DNA from: Cephaloticoccus capnophilus
Lineage (GTDB): Bacteria; Verrucomicrobiota; Verrucomicrobiia; Opitutales; Opitutaceae
DNA: 64,000 bases
Assembly: GCF_001580045.1 (NCBI RefSeq)
Contig: NZ_LSZP01000004.1
Location: 1-64,000, forward strand
Direction of reading: 5' to 3'
A program made the position numbers and the translations under genes. The notes under the pieces are model-generated. The model ran no database searches. It was not told where the DNA came from and was given only the letters and a program-made list of their open reading frames with translations. Below are positions 27,421 through 36,640 of this stretch, piece after piece. Numbering within the stretch: position 1 is the first letter of the stretch; each line of letters opens with the position of its first letter.

Positions 27421-28398
27421 GTGCTTAGGGTGTTTCGTTTTTCGCGCTCGTTTTCGCCCGCCGGATTTTGGCGGGCTTTTTGGTGCGCTTGGGTGCTGGC
27501 GTTTGTGAGCGCGGGAGGCGGGGCGATTTGTTCGCACGCAGTCGAAGCCGGATGGCCCGAACGCGAGGGGGAGGAAGTTTTGCGCGAGCTGCGTAGCGCG
27601 GCGATCGACGGCGATTACCACTTGCGCTTTGAGCTAAAGGTGCTGCCGCGTCGAGGTAAGGCCCGGGTGCTTAGCGGGGAGCTCTGGGGAAGCCGCAACG
27701 CGGAGGGGCCCGTTTCGCGCGTTGCGCTTTACGATGGGGCGGCGCCTCGTGCGCAAGCCGGGGCGGCACCTCGTGCGCCAGCTTTGGCGGCGGAGGTGGA
27801 AGGCGCGGGCGCGGTGTCGGCCGCGAAACCTCCGGCTCGGACGCTGCTCATTCAAAACGGTGTTGCGCCTCGGATTTGGGTTTATGAAGCGGGAATGGCG
27901 TCAGCCGAGCCTTTGCCGGAGAGCGAGTGGCATGCCCCGCTTTTGGCAGATGCTGAGATTAGTGCCTTCGATTTGCTGATGCCTTACCTCTACTGGGAGG
28001 ACTTCGATTTTGAGGGCGGCGATAAAGTGCTGGGCCGGGCGGCGTATCGGTTTTTGTTCCGAGAGCCCGTTCGCGCAGAGGATGCGTCCGGGGCGGGGAC
28101 ATCGCCAAGCGAGCGCCTGTCCGTGCGTGCGTATTTCGACCAGCAATTTCACGCGCTCTTGCAGTCGAAACTTATCGGGCCGGATGGCGCGGTGACGAAG
28201 ACGCTTACCGTGCGCGACCTCCAAAAAAAATCCGGCCAGTGGATGCTTAAGTCGATTGATCTGCGCAACGAGCGCACGCGCGACAAAACGCGCTTCGAGG
28301 TGAGGGAAGCCGAGCTTGGACTCGCACTTGAGCCCTGGATTTTTAAGCCCGAATGGCTCGGTGAGCCGGTTACTTTGCCCGAACCGAAAAGGCCGTAA
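27421..28398 (+). CDS. Secreted LolA-like (TP_0789-type) outer-membrane lipoprotein-sorting-like protein
   Basis: 325 residues from a GTG start 15 bp after secG. A long Arg-rich N-region is followed by a hydrophobic segment (FWCAWVLAFVSAGGGAICSHA), consistent with a Sec signal. The C-terminal half matches the pattern of the LolA_like/TP_0789 family: LMPYLYWEDFDFEGGDKVLGRAAYRFLFR, then VRAYFDQQFHALLQSKLI, TKTLTVRDLQKKSGQWMLKSIDLRNERTRDKTRFEV. An Ala-rich insert (about residues 100-140) interrupts the N-terminal half. Function is unproven; a role in lipoprotein or envelope handling is inferred. It is probably co-transcribed with secG. Confidence 0.7.
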   Translation: MLRVFRFSRSFSPAGFWRAFWCAWVLAFVSAGGGAICSHAVEAGWPEREGEEVLRELRSAAIDGDYHLRFELKVLPRRGKARVLSGELWGSRNAEGPVSRVALYDGAAPRAQAGAAPRAPALAAEVEGAGAVSAAKPPARTLLIQNGVAPRIWVYEAGMASAEPLPESEWHAPLLADAEISAFDLLMPYLYWEDFDFEGGDKVLGRAAYRFLFREPVRAEDASGAGTSPSERLSVRAYFDQQFHALLQSKLIGPDGAVTKTLTVRDLQKKSGQWMLKSIDLRNERTRDKTRFEVREAELGLALEPWIFKPEWLGEPVTLPEPKRP

Positions 28399-28410
28399 AT
28401 ATAGCCAACA

Positions 28411-28444
28411 AAAAAGCCGCTGTGCGAAGGCGCGTAGCGGCTTT
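28411..28444 (-). terminator. Distal terminator for the leftward ABC ATPase gene
   Basis: Arms AAAGCCGCT (28413-28421) and AGCGGCTTT (28436-28444). Read leftward, the stem is followed by T6. It lies about 150 bp past the ATPase stop and just after the rightward gene ending at 28398, so it may serve both directions, better leftward. Confidence 0.65.
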
Positions 28445-28587
28445 GGTGTGGCGGGAAAAGTGGAAATGCCAGCGCTTGGGAGGACGGCTCGGCGGCGACT
28501 CGTGCGGGAAGCCGAGGCGGCCGACTCGTGCGCCAGCCTTGGCAGCGAAGGCCGCCAACATGCGCGGCTTTAGGCGGCCCGCAAAAT

Positions 28588-28608
28588 AAGAGGGGGCTAG
28601 GCCCCCTT
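28588..28608 (-). terminator. Terminator overlapping the stop codon of the ABC ATPase gene
   Basis: Perfect 7-bp arms AGGGGGC (28591-28597) and GCCCCCT (28601-28607) with a 3-nt loop. The TAG stop of the leftward gene (28597-28599) is partly in the loop. Read leftward, the hairpin is followed by TCTTATTTT, so termination would occur immediately after translation stops. Confidence 0.7.
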
Positions 28609-29733
28609 GATGACGTTTTCGGTCTTCGGATCGAAGAGATGCACCTTGTCCATTGAGAAGGTGATTTGGACTTTTTGCCCGGCGTCGAAGCGGTCGGTCG
28701 CGCCCACACGTGCAATGAAAGACTGGGCACCGGTGTCGAGGTAGAGGTAAGTCTCGGAGCCCATCGGTTCGGAGACTTCGACTGTGACCTCGATCGTGTG
28801 CTCGGGGGCAGGAGCGCTTAGAGTGAGCGTATCTTGCGCGTCTTCGGGGCGGACGCCGAAGACGATTTCCTTGCCGACATAGGCGGCGGCCTTGGTGGCG
28901 AGCTCGTCAGTGAGGGTGACTTGGATCGGTGTGGCGTTTTTGTTGGCCTCGATGAAGACGGTTTGGCCGCCTTGTTTTTCGAGCCGCCCGTGGAAGAAGT
29001 TCATCGGGGGCGAGCCGATGAAGCCGGCCACGAACATGTTCTCAGGGGAGTTGTAGAGCGTCATGGGCGTGGCGACTTGCATGATGTTGCCGTCTTTCAT
29101 GACGCAAATGCGGTCGCCCATCGTCATCGCCTCGACCTGGTCGTGCGTCACATAGATCATGGTCGCGCCGAGGCGGGAGTGCAGCTTCGAGATTTCAGCG
29201 CGAGTGGAGACGCGCATCTTGGCGTCGAGATTGGAGAGCGGCTCGTCGAAGAGGAAGACCTTGGGCTTGCGGACGATGGCGCGCCCTACCGCGACACGTT
29301 GGCGTTGGCCGCCGGAGAGGGCTTTCGGGCGGCGGTCGAGCAGCTCTTCGAGGCCGAGCATGGCGGCCGCTTCGCGCACGCGGGTATCGATTTCTTTCTT
29401 GGGAAACTTCCGCAGTTTTAGCCCAAAGCCCATGTTGTCGTAGACAGACATGTGCGGATACAGCGCGTAGTTTTGAAACACCATCGCGATGTCGCGATCT
29501 TTGGGCATCACGTTGTTGACGACCTTCGAGTCGATGCTGACCGAGCCTCCGCTGATGTCTTCGAGTCCGGCGATCATCCGCAGCGTAGTGGACTTCCCGC
29601 AGCCGGACGGGCCGACCAGCACCATGAACTCGCGGTCTTCGATCTCTAGATTAATCCCCTTCACCGCGGTTACCCCTGGGCCATGCTTTTCAGGGTAGGT
29701 TTTAACAAGGTCTTTGATTACAACATGAGCCAT
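28597..29733 (-). CDS. Carbohydrate ABC transporter ATP-binding protein (MalK/UgpC/MsmX type)
   Basis: 378 residues: Walker [20 protein letters not shown]-loop [17 protein letters not shown], signature [16 protein letters not shown], Walker [15 protein letters not shown], switch His in [10 protein letters not shown]. The C-terminal TOBE/MalK regulatory domain (VFGVRPED... [20 protein letters not shown]) is complete. This type energises sugar or glycerol-phosphate importers. No permease or binding-protein genes flank it, so it may be a shared ATPase like MsmX in Bacillus; that is inference. Confidence 0.93.
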   Translation of the reverse strand: MAHVVIKDLVKTYPEKHGPGVTAVKGINLEIEDREFMVLVGPSGCGKSTTLRMIAGLEDISGGSVSIDSKVVNNVMPKDRDIAMVFQNYALYPHMSVYDNMGFGLKLRKFPKKEIDTRVREAAAMLGLEELLDRRPKALSGGQRQRVAVGRAIVRKPKVFLFDEPLSNLDAKMRVSTRAEISKLHSRLGATMIYVTHDQVEAMTMGDRICVMKDGNIMQVATPMTLYNSPENMFVAGFIGSPPMNFFHGRLEKQGGQTVFIEANKNATPIQVTLTDELATKAAAYVGKEIVFGVRPEDAQDTLTLSAPAPEHTIEVTVEVSEPMGSETYLYLDTGAQSFIARVGATDRFDAGQKVQITFSMDKVHLFDPKTENVIKGA

Positions 29734-29866
29734 AGTGGGGATGGGGTTTAGGGTTCAGAAAAAGGGGCGAAAAGAAGCCGCAAAAATTGGGTAAGTGCCT
29801 AGCGAGTCAATGCCATTGCTCGGGCAATTCTAGAGCACTTTGGCGTTGCGGGTAGCCGTGGCGTAA

Positions 29867-29905
29867 TTCTGCGTAGTTCTACTTCTACTGCTTTCTGCGT
29901 AGTTC
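29867..29905. promoter_or_regulatory. 13-bp direct repeat upstream of the RHH gene, candidate operator
   Basis: TTCTGCGTAGTTC occurs twice exactly, at 29867-29879 and 29893-29905 (26-bp spacing, about 2.5 helical turns), 53 bp before the ATG of the ribbon-helix-helix gene. RHH regulators commonly bind tandem sites, so autoregulation is plausible. The rest of the 29734-29957 gap shows nothing else. Confidence 0.4.
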
Positions 29906-29957
29906 GGCTTCTCCCACTCGCCGTAGCTTTCACTCATCACAGCTCTTCATTGCGATT

Positions 29958-30380
29958 ATGGCCTCCCGCACTAAAAAAAACTCCTCCGCTTCTGCCGTTG
30001 CTCCGCCCGTGACCTTTGACCTGCCCGAAGAACTGCTGGCTCGGCTTGAGCGCAACCGCGTGTCGGCTGGGCTGCGCACGACCAGTGAAATGATACGTGC
30101 TGTGGTTGACGGCTTCGACTTCGAGTCGTGCACGCTGCCCGTCGAGGGGGCTCGCCGTCAGATTTCCGTGCGCTTGAGCCCCGAACAACGCGCCATGCTC
30201 AAGCGCACTGCTGCCCGAAAAGGAAGGAGCATCGGCGAACTGCTGCGATTCGCGGTTGAGGCCCTGCCGGTGCCGAAAGGAAGCGCGAAGGCGAAAGCCG
30301 CTCCCAAGGCCGCGAGTGAGCCGAAGAAGAAGGCAGCTCCAGAGAAGAAACCCTCGGCCAAGTCGCGCGCAAAACGCTGA
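29958..30380 (+). CDS. Tandem ribbon-helix-helix-like DNA-binding protein with histone H1-like tail
   Basis: 140 residues. Two segments each fit the strand-helix-helix pattern of CopG/Arc-type proteins: VTFDLPEELLARLERNRVSAG (from about residue 18) with TTSEMIRAVVDGFDF, and RQISVRLSPEQRAMLKRTAA (from about residue 67) with KGRSIGELLRFAVEAL. Together they could form an intramolecular RHH dimer. The last ~35 residues are Lys/Ala/Pro-rich (KAKAAPKAASEPKKKAAPEK and onward), resembling histone H1-type tails of bacterial nucleoid proteins. I do not recognise a named family. DNA compaction or a local regulator are both possible. A 13-bp direct repeat lies upstream. Confidence 0.72.
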   Translation: MASRTKKNSSASAVAPPVTFDLPEELLARLERNRVSAGLRTTSEMIRAVVDGFDFESCTLPVEGARRQISVRLSPEQRAMLKRTAARKGRSIGELLRFAVEALPVPKGSAKAKAAPKAASEPKKKAAPEKKPSAKSRAKR

Positions 30381-30439
30381 GCCGCGCCGCCGCTGCGCTT
30401 GCCAAGTGCTACGCGACTCTTCTGTAGTGCGCGCCGCAC

Positions 30440-31645
30440 ATGACTGACACATCCGCTCTCCCGTCTCCTGCCGCACTTTCTATTTGGGCCCTCAATATTG
30501 CCCCGTCGCCAACGCTGGCAGTCGATGCTAAGGCCAAATCGCTCATCGCCGCGGGCGAAGACGTGTGCGGCTTTGCTGCTGGCGAGCCCGACTTCGATAC
30601 GCCGGAGCACATCAAGGAGGCCGCCGCAAAGGCGCTGAGTGAGGGCAAAACCAAATACGCGCCGACGCCGGGCATACCGCCGCTGCGCGAGGCGATTGCC
30701 GCCAAGTATAACGACTTCTACAAAATCCCGACCGAGGCGTCCCAAGTCGTCGTTAGCCCGGGCGGCAAGTTTTCCTGCTACCTCACGATATTGGCGACCT
30801 GCTCGCCGGGCGACGAAGTCATCATCCCTGCGCCGTATTGGGTGAGTTACCCGGAGATGGTGAAACTCGCGGGAGCCGTGCCCGTGCCCGTGCTGGCAAC
30901 CGATGAGACGGGCTTCAAACTTACGCCCGCCATGCTCGAAGCGGCAATCACCCCGCGTACTCGGCTCCTCATTCTCAACTCGCCGTCCAATCCGACTGGG
31001 GCCGTTTACACGCGCGCCGAGATTGAGGCACTCACGGCGGTCGCGCTTCGTCACAACCTCTACTTGATGTCGGACGAAATTTACGAGCACCTGCTCTACG
31101 ACGGAGTGGAGCACGTCTCACCTGCGAGCCTTTCGGTGGAGGCCCGCGCCCGCACGATCATCGTTTCCGGCTTTGCAAAAACCTATGCGATGACCGGCTG
31201 GCGGCTCGGCACGATCGTCGCCCCCGCGCCAATCGCCAAAGCGATTGCCGAGCTGCAAAGTCAGATGACCTCCAACGCGACAACCTTTGCCCAATGGGGC
31301 GCACTCGCGGCCTACACCCAGCCTGAGAAGACGCAGGCGGCACTTGCTGTGATGCTCGAAAAATTCGACCAACGGCGGAAGTTCCTGCATTTCGAGCTTA
31401 ACCGGATCCCGGGGATCAAGTGCCTGCTTTCGCAAGGTGCGTTCTATCTCTTCCCCAACGTGGCGAGCTTCGGACTCGACGACCGCGTGTTTTGCGAACG
31501 CTTGCTCGACGAAGCCAAGGTGGCTGCAGTGCACGGTTCGGCCTTTGGTGCGCCCGGCTTCATCCGCATCAGCTACGCGACCTCCGAGATGATTCTGGCA
31601 AAAGGCGTTGGGCGGCTGGCGCAGTTCTGCGCGGGGCTGCGCTAA
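30440..31645 (+). CDS. aspC: Aspartate aminotransferase (subgroup Ib, AspC/AatA-like)
   Basis: 401-residue PLP enzyme: [80 protein letters not shown] lysine in [15 protein letters not shown], and C-terminal FIRISYATS. These are the diagnostic motifs of class Ib aspartate transaminases. Interconverts aspartate and oxaloacetate with 2-oxoglutarate/glutamate. It lies 60 bp after the RHH gene; a hairpin separates it from the convergent LLM gene. Confidence 0.93.
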   Translation: MTDTSALPSPAALSIWALNIAPSPTLAVDAKAKSLIAAGEDVCGFAAGEPDFDTPEHIKEAAAKALSEGKTKYAPTPGIPPLREAIAAKYNDFYKIPTEASQVVVSPGGKFSCYLTILATCSPGDEVIIPAPYWVSYPEMVKLAGAVPVPVLATDETGFKLTPAMLEAAITPRTRLLILNSPSNPTGAVYTRAEIEALTAVALRHNLYLMSDEIYEHLLYDGVEHVSPASLSVEARARTIIVSGFAKTYAMTGWRLGTIVAPAPIAKAIAELQSQMTSNATTFAQWGALAAYTQPEKTQAALAVMLEKFDQRRKFLHFELNRIPGIKCLLSQGAFYLFPNVASFGLDDRVFCERLLDEAKVAAVHGSAFGAPGFIRISYATSEMILAKGVGRLAQFCAGLR

Positions 31646-31706
31646 GCCAGGGCTGGCGTTTCCTGCGTGTGTCCGATGGTCGCAGGCTAGGGTCGACTAT
31701 TTGTTT

Positions 31707-31746
31707 CTCGCCCAAGCGGGTTTTCCGTTTGGGCGAGTCGATTTTG
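31707..31746 (+). terminator. Hairpin terminator between aspC and the LLM gene
   Basis: Perfect 9-bp arms CTCGCCCAA (31707-31715) and TTGGGCGAG (31729-31737), with additional GG/CC pairing inside, followed by TCGATTTTGAT. It is in the 124-bp gap between convergent genes. Confidence 0.6.
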
Positions 31747-31769
31747 ATAACGGGTAGGCTATCGGCAAA

Positions 31770-32786
31770 TCACAGGTCGCGCAGGAGTGGGGCGACCTTG
31801 GTGCCGAGCAGTTCGATTGAGCGCATTATCTGTGCGTGAGTGAGCACGCGGTTATCGAGCAGCAGGTTTACCCGAGAGATGCCACCGAGCCATTGGTGCT
31901 CATTTGCGAGTTTCTCCGCAACGGCTTCTGGTGAGCCGACTTGTAGGGCCCCGAGCGGTCCGCACTGTGCGTCGAACTGGGGGCGCGAGGGCGGAGCCCA
32001 GCCGCGCTCGCGTCCGATGCCTCCAAAAACTTCGCGGTAGGCAGGCCAAAAGGTGTCGAGTGCTTGCTCAGTCGTGTCGGCGAGGAAACCGAGGTTGTGA
32101 ATCGCGATTGTGCAGGTTTCGGGTGTGCGGCCTGCCTCGGCCCAAGTTTGGCGGTATAGGTCGGCCAGTGGGCGAAATTGGCGGGGCGAGCCGCCGATAA
32201 TGGCAATGGCGAGCGGCAGTCCGAGTTTAGCGGCGCGGACGACCGATTCGGGTGAGCCGCCGACGCCGACGTAAATGGGCAGCGGCTGCTGCAAGGGCCG
32301 TGGGTAGACGCCTTGGCCGCTGAGCGGAGCGCGGTGCCGCCCGCTCCATGTGACGTGTTCGCTGTCTCGGATTTTTAAGAGCAGGCCCAGTTTCTCGGCT
32401 GCGAGCGTGTTGTAGTCGTTGAGGTCGTAGCCGAAGAGTGGATACGACTCGATGAAGGAGCCACGCCCGACCATCAGCTCTGCGCGCCCTTGAGAGATGA
32501 GGTCCAGCGTGGCGAATTGCTGGAACACGCGCACGGGATCATCGGAGCTGAGCACGGTAACGGCACTGCTGAGCCGGATGCGACTGGTGCGCGCGGCTGC
32601 GGCGGCGAGTAGGACGGCGGGCGCACTGGACACGTAGTCGGGGCGGTGGTGTTCGCCGACGCCGAAGGAGGAGAGCCCGACCTGGTCGGCGAGTTCGATT
32701 TCTTCGAGTAGGTCTTGGACGCGCTGGGCGTCGCCCACTGCGCCGCGTTTTGAGGTAGAAACAAAGCTATCGACACCGATTTGCAT
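31770..32786 (-). CDS. Luciferase-like monooxygenase (LLM) flavin-dependent oxidoreductase
   Basis: 338-residue TIM-barrel flavoprotein: IGVDSFVS start, LADQVGLSSFGVGEHHRPDYVSSAPAVLLAAAAART, RIRLSSAVTVLSSDDPVRVFQQFATLDLIS, AELMVGRGSFIESYPLFGYD, and PLPIYVGVGGSPESVVRAAKLGLPLAIAIIGG. It fits the FMN/F420-type LLM family whose members mostly lack known substrates. Start at 32786 (MQIGVDSF) is the usual family start; upstream in-frame Met at 32825. The 171 bp to trxB (32787-32957) hold nothing obvious. Confidence 0.88.
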   Translation of the reverse strand: MQIGVDSFVSTSKRGAVGDAQRVQDLLEEIELADQVGLSSFGVGEHHRPDYVSSAPAVLLAAAAARTSRIRLSSAVTVLSSDDPVRVFQQFATLDLISQGRAELMVGRGSFIESYPLFGYDLNDYNTLAAEKLGLLLKIRDSEHVTWSGRHRAPLSGQGVYPRPLQQPLPIYVGVGGSPESVVRAAKLGLPLAIAIIGGSPRQFRPLADLYRQTWAEAGRTPETCTIAIHNLGFLADTTEQALDTFWPAYREVFGGIGRERGWAPPSRPQFDAQCGPLGALQVGSPEAVAEKLANEHQWLGGISRVNLLLDNRVLTHAQIMRSIELLGTKVAPLLRDL

Positions 32787-32957
32787 GAGAAGAAGGGCTG
32801 TAGGGGCAGCCGTGGGCTGTTTCATTTTGGCGGGCCGCGCGCAGTCGCTAGAACTGAAGCGGCCCGCTCGTCATGTCGCGAGTGTGTGGGCGCAGCGCGA
32901 ACTTTGGCGCGACGCGGTAGGCCGCGCCGCCGCGCCGAGTGTTAAGGGCCTGCGGCC

Positions 32958-33926
32958 TCAGCTGCCGTGTTCGGCGAGCCAGCGCTCCGCATCGATGGCG
33001 GCTTGGCAGCCCATGCCGGCGGCGGTGATGGCTTGGCGGTAAACGTGATCGGAGCAATCGCCTGCGACGTAGACGCCGGGGATATTTGTGCGGACTTGCG
33101 AGCCGGGTTGGGTCTTAAAGTAGCGCGCTTCGTCGACCTCGACAGCTCCCGCGAAGGCTTGGCTGTTGGGGATATGGCCGATTGCGACGAAGACGCCTTT
33201 GACGGGCAGTGTGGACTCCTCTCCCGTTTTTACGTTTTGCAGTTTTAGGCTGCTGACGTTGCCGGTGTCGTCGCCGAGGACTTCGAGCGGGACGCTGTCC
33301 CAGACCATCGTGATCTTTTCGTGAGACGTTGCGCGGTCGGCCATGATCTTTGAGGCGCGGAGCGAGTCGCGGCGGTGGATAAGGAAGACTTGGCTCGCGA
33401 AGCGGGTGAGGAAGAGGGCTTCCTCGGCAGCACTGTCTCCGCCGCCGATTACGGCGACGGGCATTCCGCGATAGAAGGCGCCGTCGCAGGTGGCGCAGGT
33501 GGTGACGCCTTTACCTCCGTAAAATTCTTTTTCGCCGGGCACGCCGGTCATTCGCGGAGACGCTCCGGTGGCAATGATCACGGTTTTCGCGAGTAGGGTG
33601 CGCCCGGCTTGGCTGCCGTTTGCGCCACCGAGGTGAAGCTCGCGGGGCATTTTCGTGAAATCGACTCCGCTGACTTGGGCCTGCTCAAAGCGAGTGCCGA
33701 AGCGGGCGGCTTGTTCGCGCATATTTTGCGTGAGTTGGAAGCCGTCGACGCCGTTGGGGAAGCCGGGGAAATTTTCCACTTCGCTAGTCGTGGTGAGTTG
33801 CCCGCCGGGTTGTGCGCCTTCGAGGACGAGGGGGTTGAGGTTTGCCCGCGCTGCGTAAATGGCGGCGGTGAGGCCCGCACAGCCGGTGCCGATGATGACG
33901 AGGTTTTCGACCGTAGGTGCTGTCAT
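32958..33926 (-). CDS. trxB: Thioredoxin reductase
   Basis: 322-residue low-molecular-weight TrxR: FAD-binding [36 protein letters not shown], redox-active [14 protein letters not shown]-binding [31 protein letters not shown], and C-terminal [33 protein letters not shown]. It reduces thioredoxin with NADPH in the cytoplasm. The first dinucleotide motif reads GTGCAG rather than GSGPAG, a substitution worth noting but compatible with binding. Confidence 0.96.
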   Translation of the reverse strand: MTAPTVENLVIIGTGCAGLTAAIYAARANLNPLVLEGAQPGGQLTTTSEVENFPGFPNGVDGFQLTQNMREQAARFGTRFEQAQVSGVDFTKMPRELHLGGANGSQAGRTLLAKTVIIATGASPRMTGVPGEKEFYGGKGVTTCATCDGAFYRGMPVAVIGGGDSAAEEALFLTRFASQVFLIHRRDSLRASKIMADRATSHEKITMVWDSVPLEVLGDDTGNVSSLKLQNVKTGEESTLPVKGVFVAIGHIPNSQAFAGAVEVDEARYFKTQPGSQVRTNIPGVYVAGDCSDHVYRQAITAAGMGCQAAIDAERWLAEHGS

Positions 33927-33969
33927 AATTAAGGTGCGCCTACGCTTAATCCCCGTGCCGATATAGCAA

Positions 33970-34015
33970 GGCCACTCGTGGCCTTTTCTTTGGCGGGCGG
34001 CCAGTTGGCCGCCCG
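33970..34015. terminator. Two adjacent strong hairpins between trxB and pdhC
   Basis: GGCCAC-TC-GTGGCC (33970-33983) is followed on the + strand by TTTTCTTT. CGGGCGGCCA-GT-TGGCCGCCCG (33994-34015) is a perfect 10-bp-arm palindrome. Both flanking genes read leftward, so the hairpins lie at the 3' end of the pdh unit; the best T-run, however, is on the opposite strand. The surrounding 34016-34155 includes GTTCCCGTTTCAAACGCGA (34082-34100), whose exact reverse complement is at 59647-59665. Confidence 0.5.
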
Positions 34016-34155
34016 TCGGCAGAAGCTTTTATCATGCGCCCGCTTGCTGGCGGGGCGTCGGGGTGGCTTTGCTTAGGGTCTGTTCCCGTTTCAAACGCGA
34101 GGCATCTGGCTCGCGGCTCGCCACTCACGTGTGCTGTGCACGCTCGCCGCAGCCC

Positions 34156-35499
34156 TCAAACGAGCAAGAGGGCGGGGGTTTCGAGGTGGGCTTTTACCGC
34201 GTTCATGAATTGGGCGGCGAGGGCACCGTCTACCACGCGGTGGTCGCAGGAGAGGGTGATCACCATGCGTTCGCCGATGGTGATTTGGTCTTTCACGACG
34301 ACGGGTTTTTTCACGGTCGCGCCGACGGCCAAAATGGCGGCGTTGGGCGGGTTGATGATGGCGTGGAAGCGGGTGATGCCCATCATGCCGAGGTTACTCA
34401 CGCAGAAGGTGCCGCCGGTGAATTCGGCGGGAGCGAGTTTTTTGGCCTTGGCGCGTTTGGCGAGGTCTTTGGCTTCTGCGCTGATTTCAAAGACGGTTTT
34501 GCGGTCGGTGTCTTTGATGACGGGGGTGATGAGGCCGTCGTCGATGGCGACCGCGAAGGAGACGTGTGTGGCGCCGTGCGAGACGATGCCGGCGTCGCTC
34601 CAAGAGGCGTTGACGGCGGGGACGGCGCGGAGCGCGAGGGCGGCGGCTTTGAGGATGAGGTCGTTTACGGAGAGGCGGACGCCGTCGGCGCCGAGTCCGG
34701 CGTTGAGTTGCTCGCGGAGTGCGCCGAGCGGGGCGGCGTCGACTTCGATTTCTAGGTAAAAGTGGGGGAACTGGGTCTTCGACTCGACGAGTCGCTTGGC
34801 GATGGTGGCCCGCATGTTGGAGAGCGGGGCGATGCCGGGGGCTTGGATTGCGGATTTGTCGAGGGCAGAGCGCCAGGCCCAAGTCGGTTTCGCGGGGCGA
34901 GCGCCCGCTGCTGCGCCTGCGGATTGGGCCGCGGCAGCTGGGTTTTTCTCGGCGGCGAGGATGTCGGCGCGGACGATGCGGCCGCCGGGGCCGCTGCCTT
35001 TCACGCGGGTGGGGTCGATTCCTTTTTCAGCGGCGAGTTTCTTGGCGAGTGGGGAGATTCTTAACTTTCCAGCTGCGGAGCTGCCAGCCGCCGCAGGGGC
35101 TGCGGAAGCTGGGGCGGGCACGATAGGCGAGCTCGCGGGGGTGGGCGTGATTGCGGCGGGCGTTATAGGGGCCGCAGCGGGAGTGGCAGGCGCGGCGGTC
35201 GCGGGCTGCGCGTTTTCTGCGGGTGCCGGTGCTTTTGGGGCGGGGGCTTCGACGGTTTCCCCTTTTTCACCGATGGCGCAGAGGGGCGAGCCGATTTCGA
35301 CTTGGGCTCCGGCCTCGACGAAGCATTTGAGGAGTGTGCCGTCGAAGAAGGATTCGAGCTCCATCGTGGCTTTATCGGTTTCGACTTCGGCGAGCATGTC
35401 GCCGTTGGAAACGCTATCGCCTTCTTTTTTTAGCCACTTGACCAGCGTTCCCACGGTCATGGTGTCGCTGAGTTTGGGCATTTCGATGATGTCGGCCAT
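34156..35499 (-). CDS. pdhC: Pyruvate dehydrogenase E2, dihydrolipoamide acetyltransferase
   Basis: 447 residues. N-terminal lipoyl domain with ETDKATMELES (lipoylated Lys), a long Ala/Pro-rich hinge, a peripheral subunit-binding domain (ISPLAKKLAAEKGIDPTRVKGSGPGGRIVRADIL), and the catalytic domain ending in SCDHRVVDGALAAQF with the active-site His. Transfers the acetyl group to CoA. It is the last gene of the leftward nudix-pdhA-pdhB-pdhC run, 67 bp after pdhB. No lpd gene accompanies it; the one at 51068 may supply E3. Confidence 0.95.
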   Translation of the reverse strand: MADIIEMPKLSDTMTVGTLVKWLKKEGDSVSNGDMLAEVETDKATMELESFFDGTLLKCFVEAGAQVEIGSPLCAIGEKGETVEAPAPKAPAPAENAQPATAAPATPAAAPITPAAITPTPASSPIVPAPASAAPAAAGSSAAGKLRISPLAKKLAAEKGIDPTRVKGSGPGGRIVRADILAAEKNPAAAAQSAGAAAGARPAKPTWAWRSALDKSAIQAPGIAPLSNMRATIAKRLVESKTQFPHFYLEIEVDAAPLGALREQLNAGLGADGVRLSVNDLILKAAALALRAVPAVNASWSDAGIVSHGATHVSFAVAIDDGLITPVIKDTDRKTVFEISAEAKDLAKRAKAKKLAPAEFTGGTFCVSNLGMMGITRFHAIINPPNAAILAVGATVKKPVVVKDQITIGERMVITLSCDHRVVDGALAAQFMNAVKAHLETPALLLV

Positions 35500-35566
35500 T
35501 GTGGGAGTCGTTGTTGGTTAAAGGGGGGCGGGTGGGGCGGTTGAGAGTGGGCGCGGCGCGGGGGGG

Positions 35567-36544
35567 TTACTCCATCGCGTCGAGCGCGGCGGCGATGATG
35601 CGCTTGGGGTTGGGGAGTTGTTCGATTTCGACCGGTGGGCTGTAGATGGCGGGCGCGTCGATGGTGGAGAGGCGTTTGATGGGGGCGTCGAGTTCGTCGA
35701 AGGCGTCGCGCTGGATCATGTAGGCGAGTTGGGTGGCGACACTGCAAAAGGGTTTCTGCTCTTCGACGATGAGGACGCGGTGGGTCTTGGCGACGGAGTG
35801 CAGGACGGTGTCGATATCGAGCGGGCGGATGGAGCGCAGGTCGACGATTTCGACAGAGAGGCCGTGCTCAGCGGCGAGCGTTTCGGCGGCGGCGAGTGAG
35901 TGCAGGACGCAGCGCCCGTAGGTCACGATTGTGAGGTCAGTGCCTTCGCGTTTGATGTCGGCTTGGCCGAGTGGGATGAGGTATTCGTCTTCTGGGACTT
36001 CGCCTTTCTCGCCGTAGAGAAGGGTGTTTTCCAAGAACATGACGGGGTCGTTATCGCGGATGGCGGACTTGAGTAGGCCTTTGGCGTCGTAGGGCGTGGC
36101 GGGGACGACGACTTTCACGCCGGGGTGGTTGGCGAGGACGTTTTCGGGCGTGTGCGAGTGGGTCGCGCCGACGTTGGTGCCGCCGTTTGCGGGGCCGCGG
36201 ATGACGATGGGGCAGTTGATTTGTCCGCCGGACATATAGCGGACGTTGGCGGCGTTGTTGAGGATTTGGTCAAAGGCGACCGAGTAAAAGCTCCAGAACA
36301 TGAGTTCCATGACGGGGCGAAGCCCGAGCATGGAGGCCCCGACACCCATGCCGATGAAGCCGGCTTCGGAGATTGGGGTGTCGACGATGCGTTTGGGGCC
36401 GAAGCGTTCGAGGAGGCCTTCGGAGACTTTGTAGGAGCCGTTGAATTGGGCGACTTCTTCGCCAAGGAGGACGACGGCTTCGTCGCGCTCGATTTCTTCG
36501 GCTAGGGCGTGGCGGACGGCTTCGCGGTAGGTGATGGTGGGCAC
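35567..36544 (-). CDS. pdhB: Pyruvate dehydrogenase E1 component beta subunit
   Basis: 325 residues, transketolase-like: ITYREAVRHALAEEIERDEAVVLLGEEVAQFNGSYKVSEGL, DTPISEAGFIGMGVGASMLGLRPVMELMFWSF, IVIRGPANGGTNVGATHS, and the C-terminal transketolase domain VEIVDLRSIRPLDIDTVLHSVAKTHRVLIVEEQ. Pairs with the alpha subunit to decarboxylate pyruvate with ThDP. 96 bp separate it from pdhA. Confidence 0.96.
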   Translation of the reverse strand: MPTITYREAVRHALAEEIERDEAVVLLGEEVAQFNGSYKVSEGLLERFGPKRIVDTPISEAGFIGMGVGASMLGLRPVMELMFWSFYSVAFDQILNNAANVRYMSGGQINCPIVIRGPANGGTNVGATHSHTPENVLANHPGVKVVVPATPYDAKGLLKSAIRDNDPVMFLENTLLYGEKGEVPEDEYLIPLGQADIKREGTDLTIVTYGRCVLHSLAAAETLAAEHGLSVEIVDLRSIRPLDIDTVLHSVAKTHRVLIVEEQKPFCSVATQLAYMIQRDAFDELDAPIKRLSTIDAPAIYSPPVEIEQLPNPKRIIAAALDAME

Positions 36545-36640
36545 GGGAGAAAGGCGGGTCGTGTGTAGGAGGGGAGAGTTTTTGGCGGTGGCCGATCTGG
36601 GCTGTAGGCCTTAGGCCGACGCAGGGCGTTTGGCCGTTTT

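Noticed and set aside
29734-29957. tRNA gene or other small RNA between the ABC ATPase and RHH genes
   Set aside because: No cloverleaf arms or T-loop motif found; only the direct repeat stands out.
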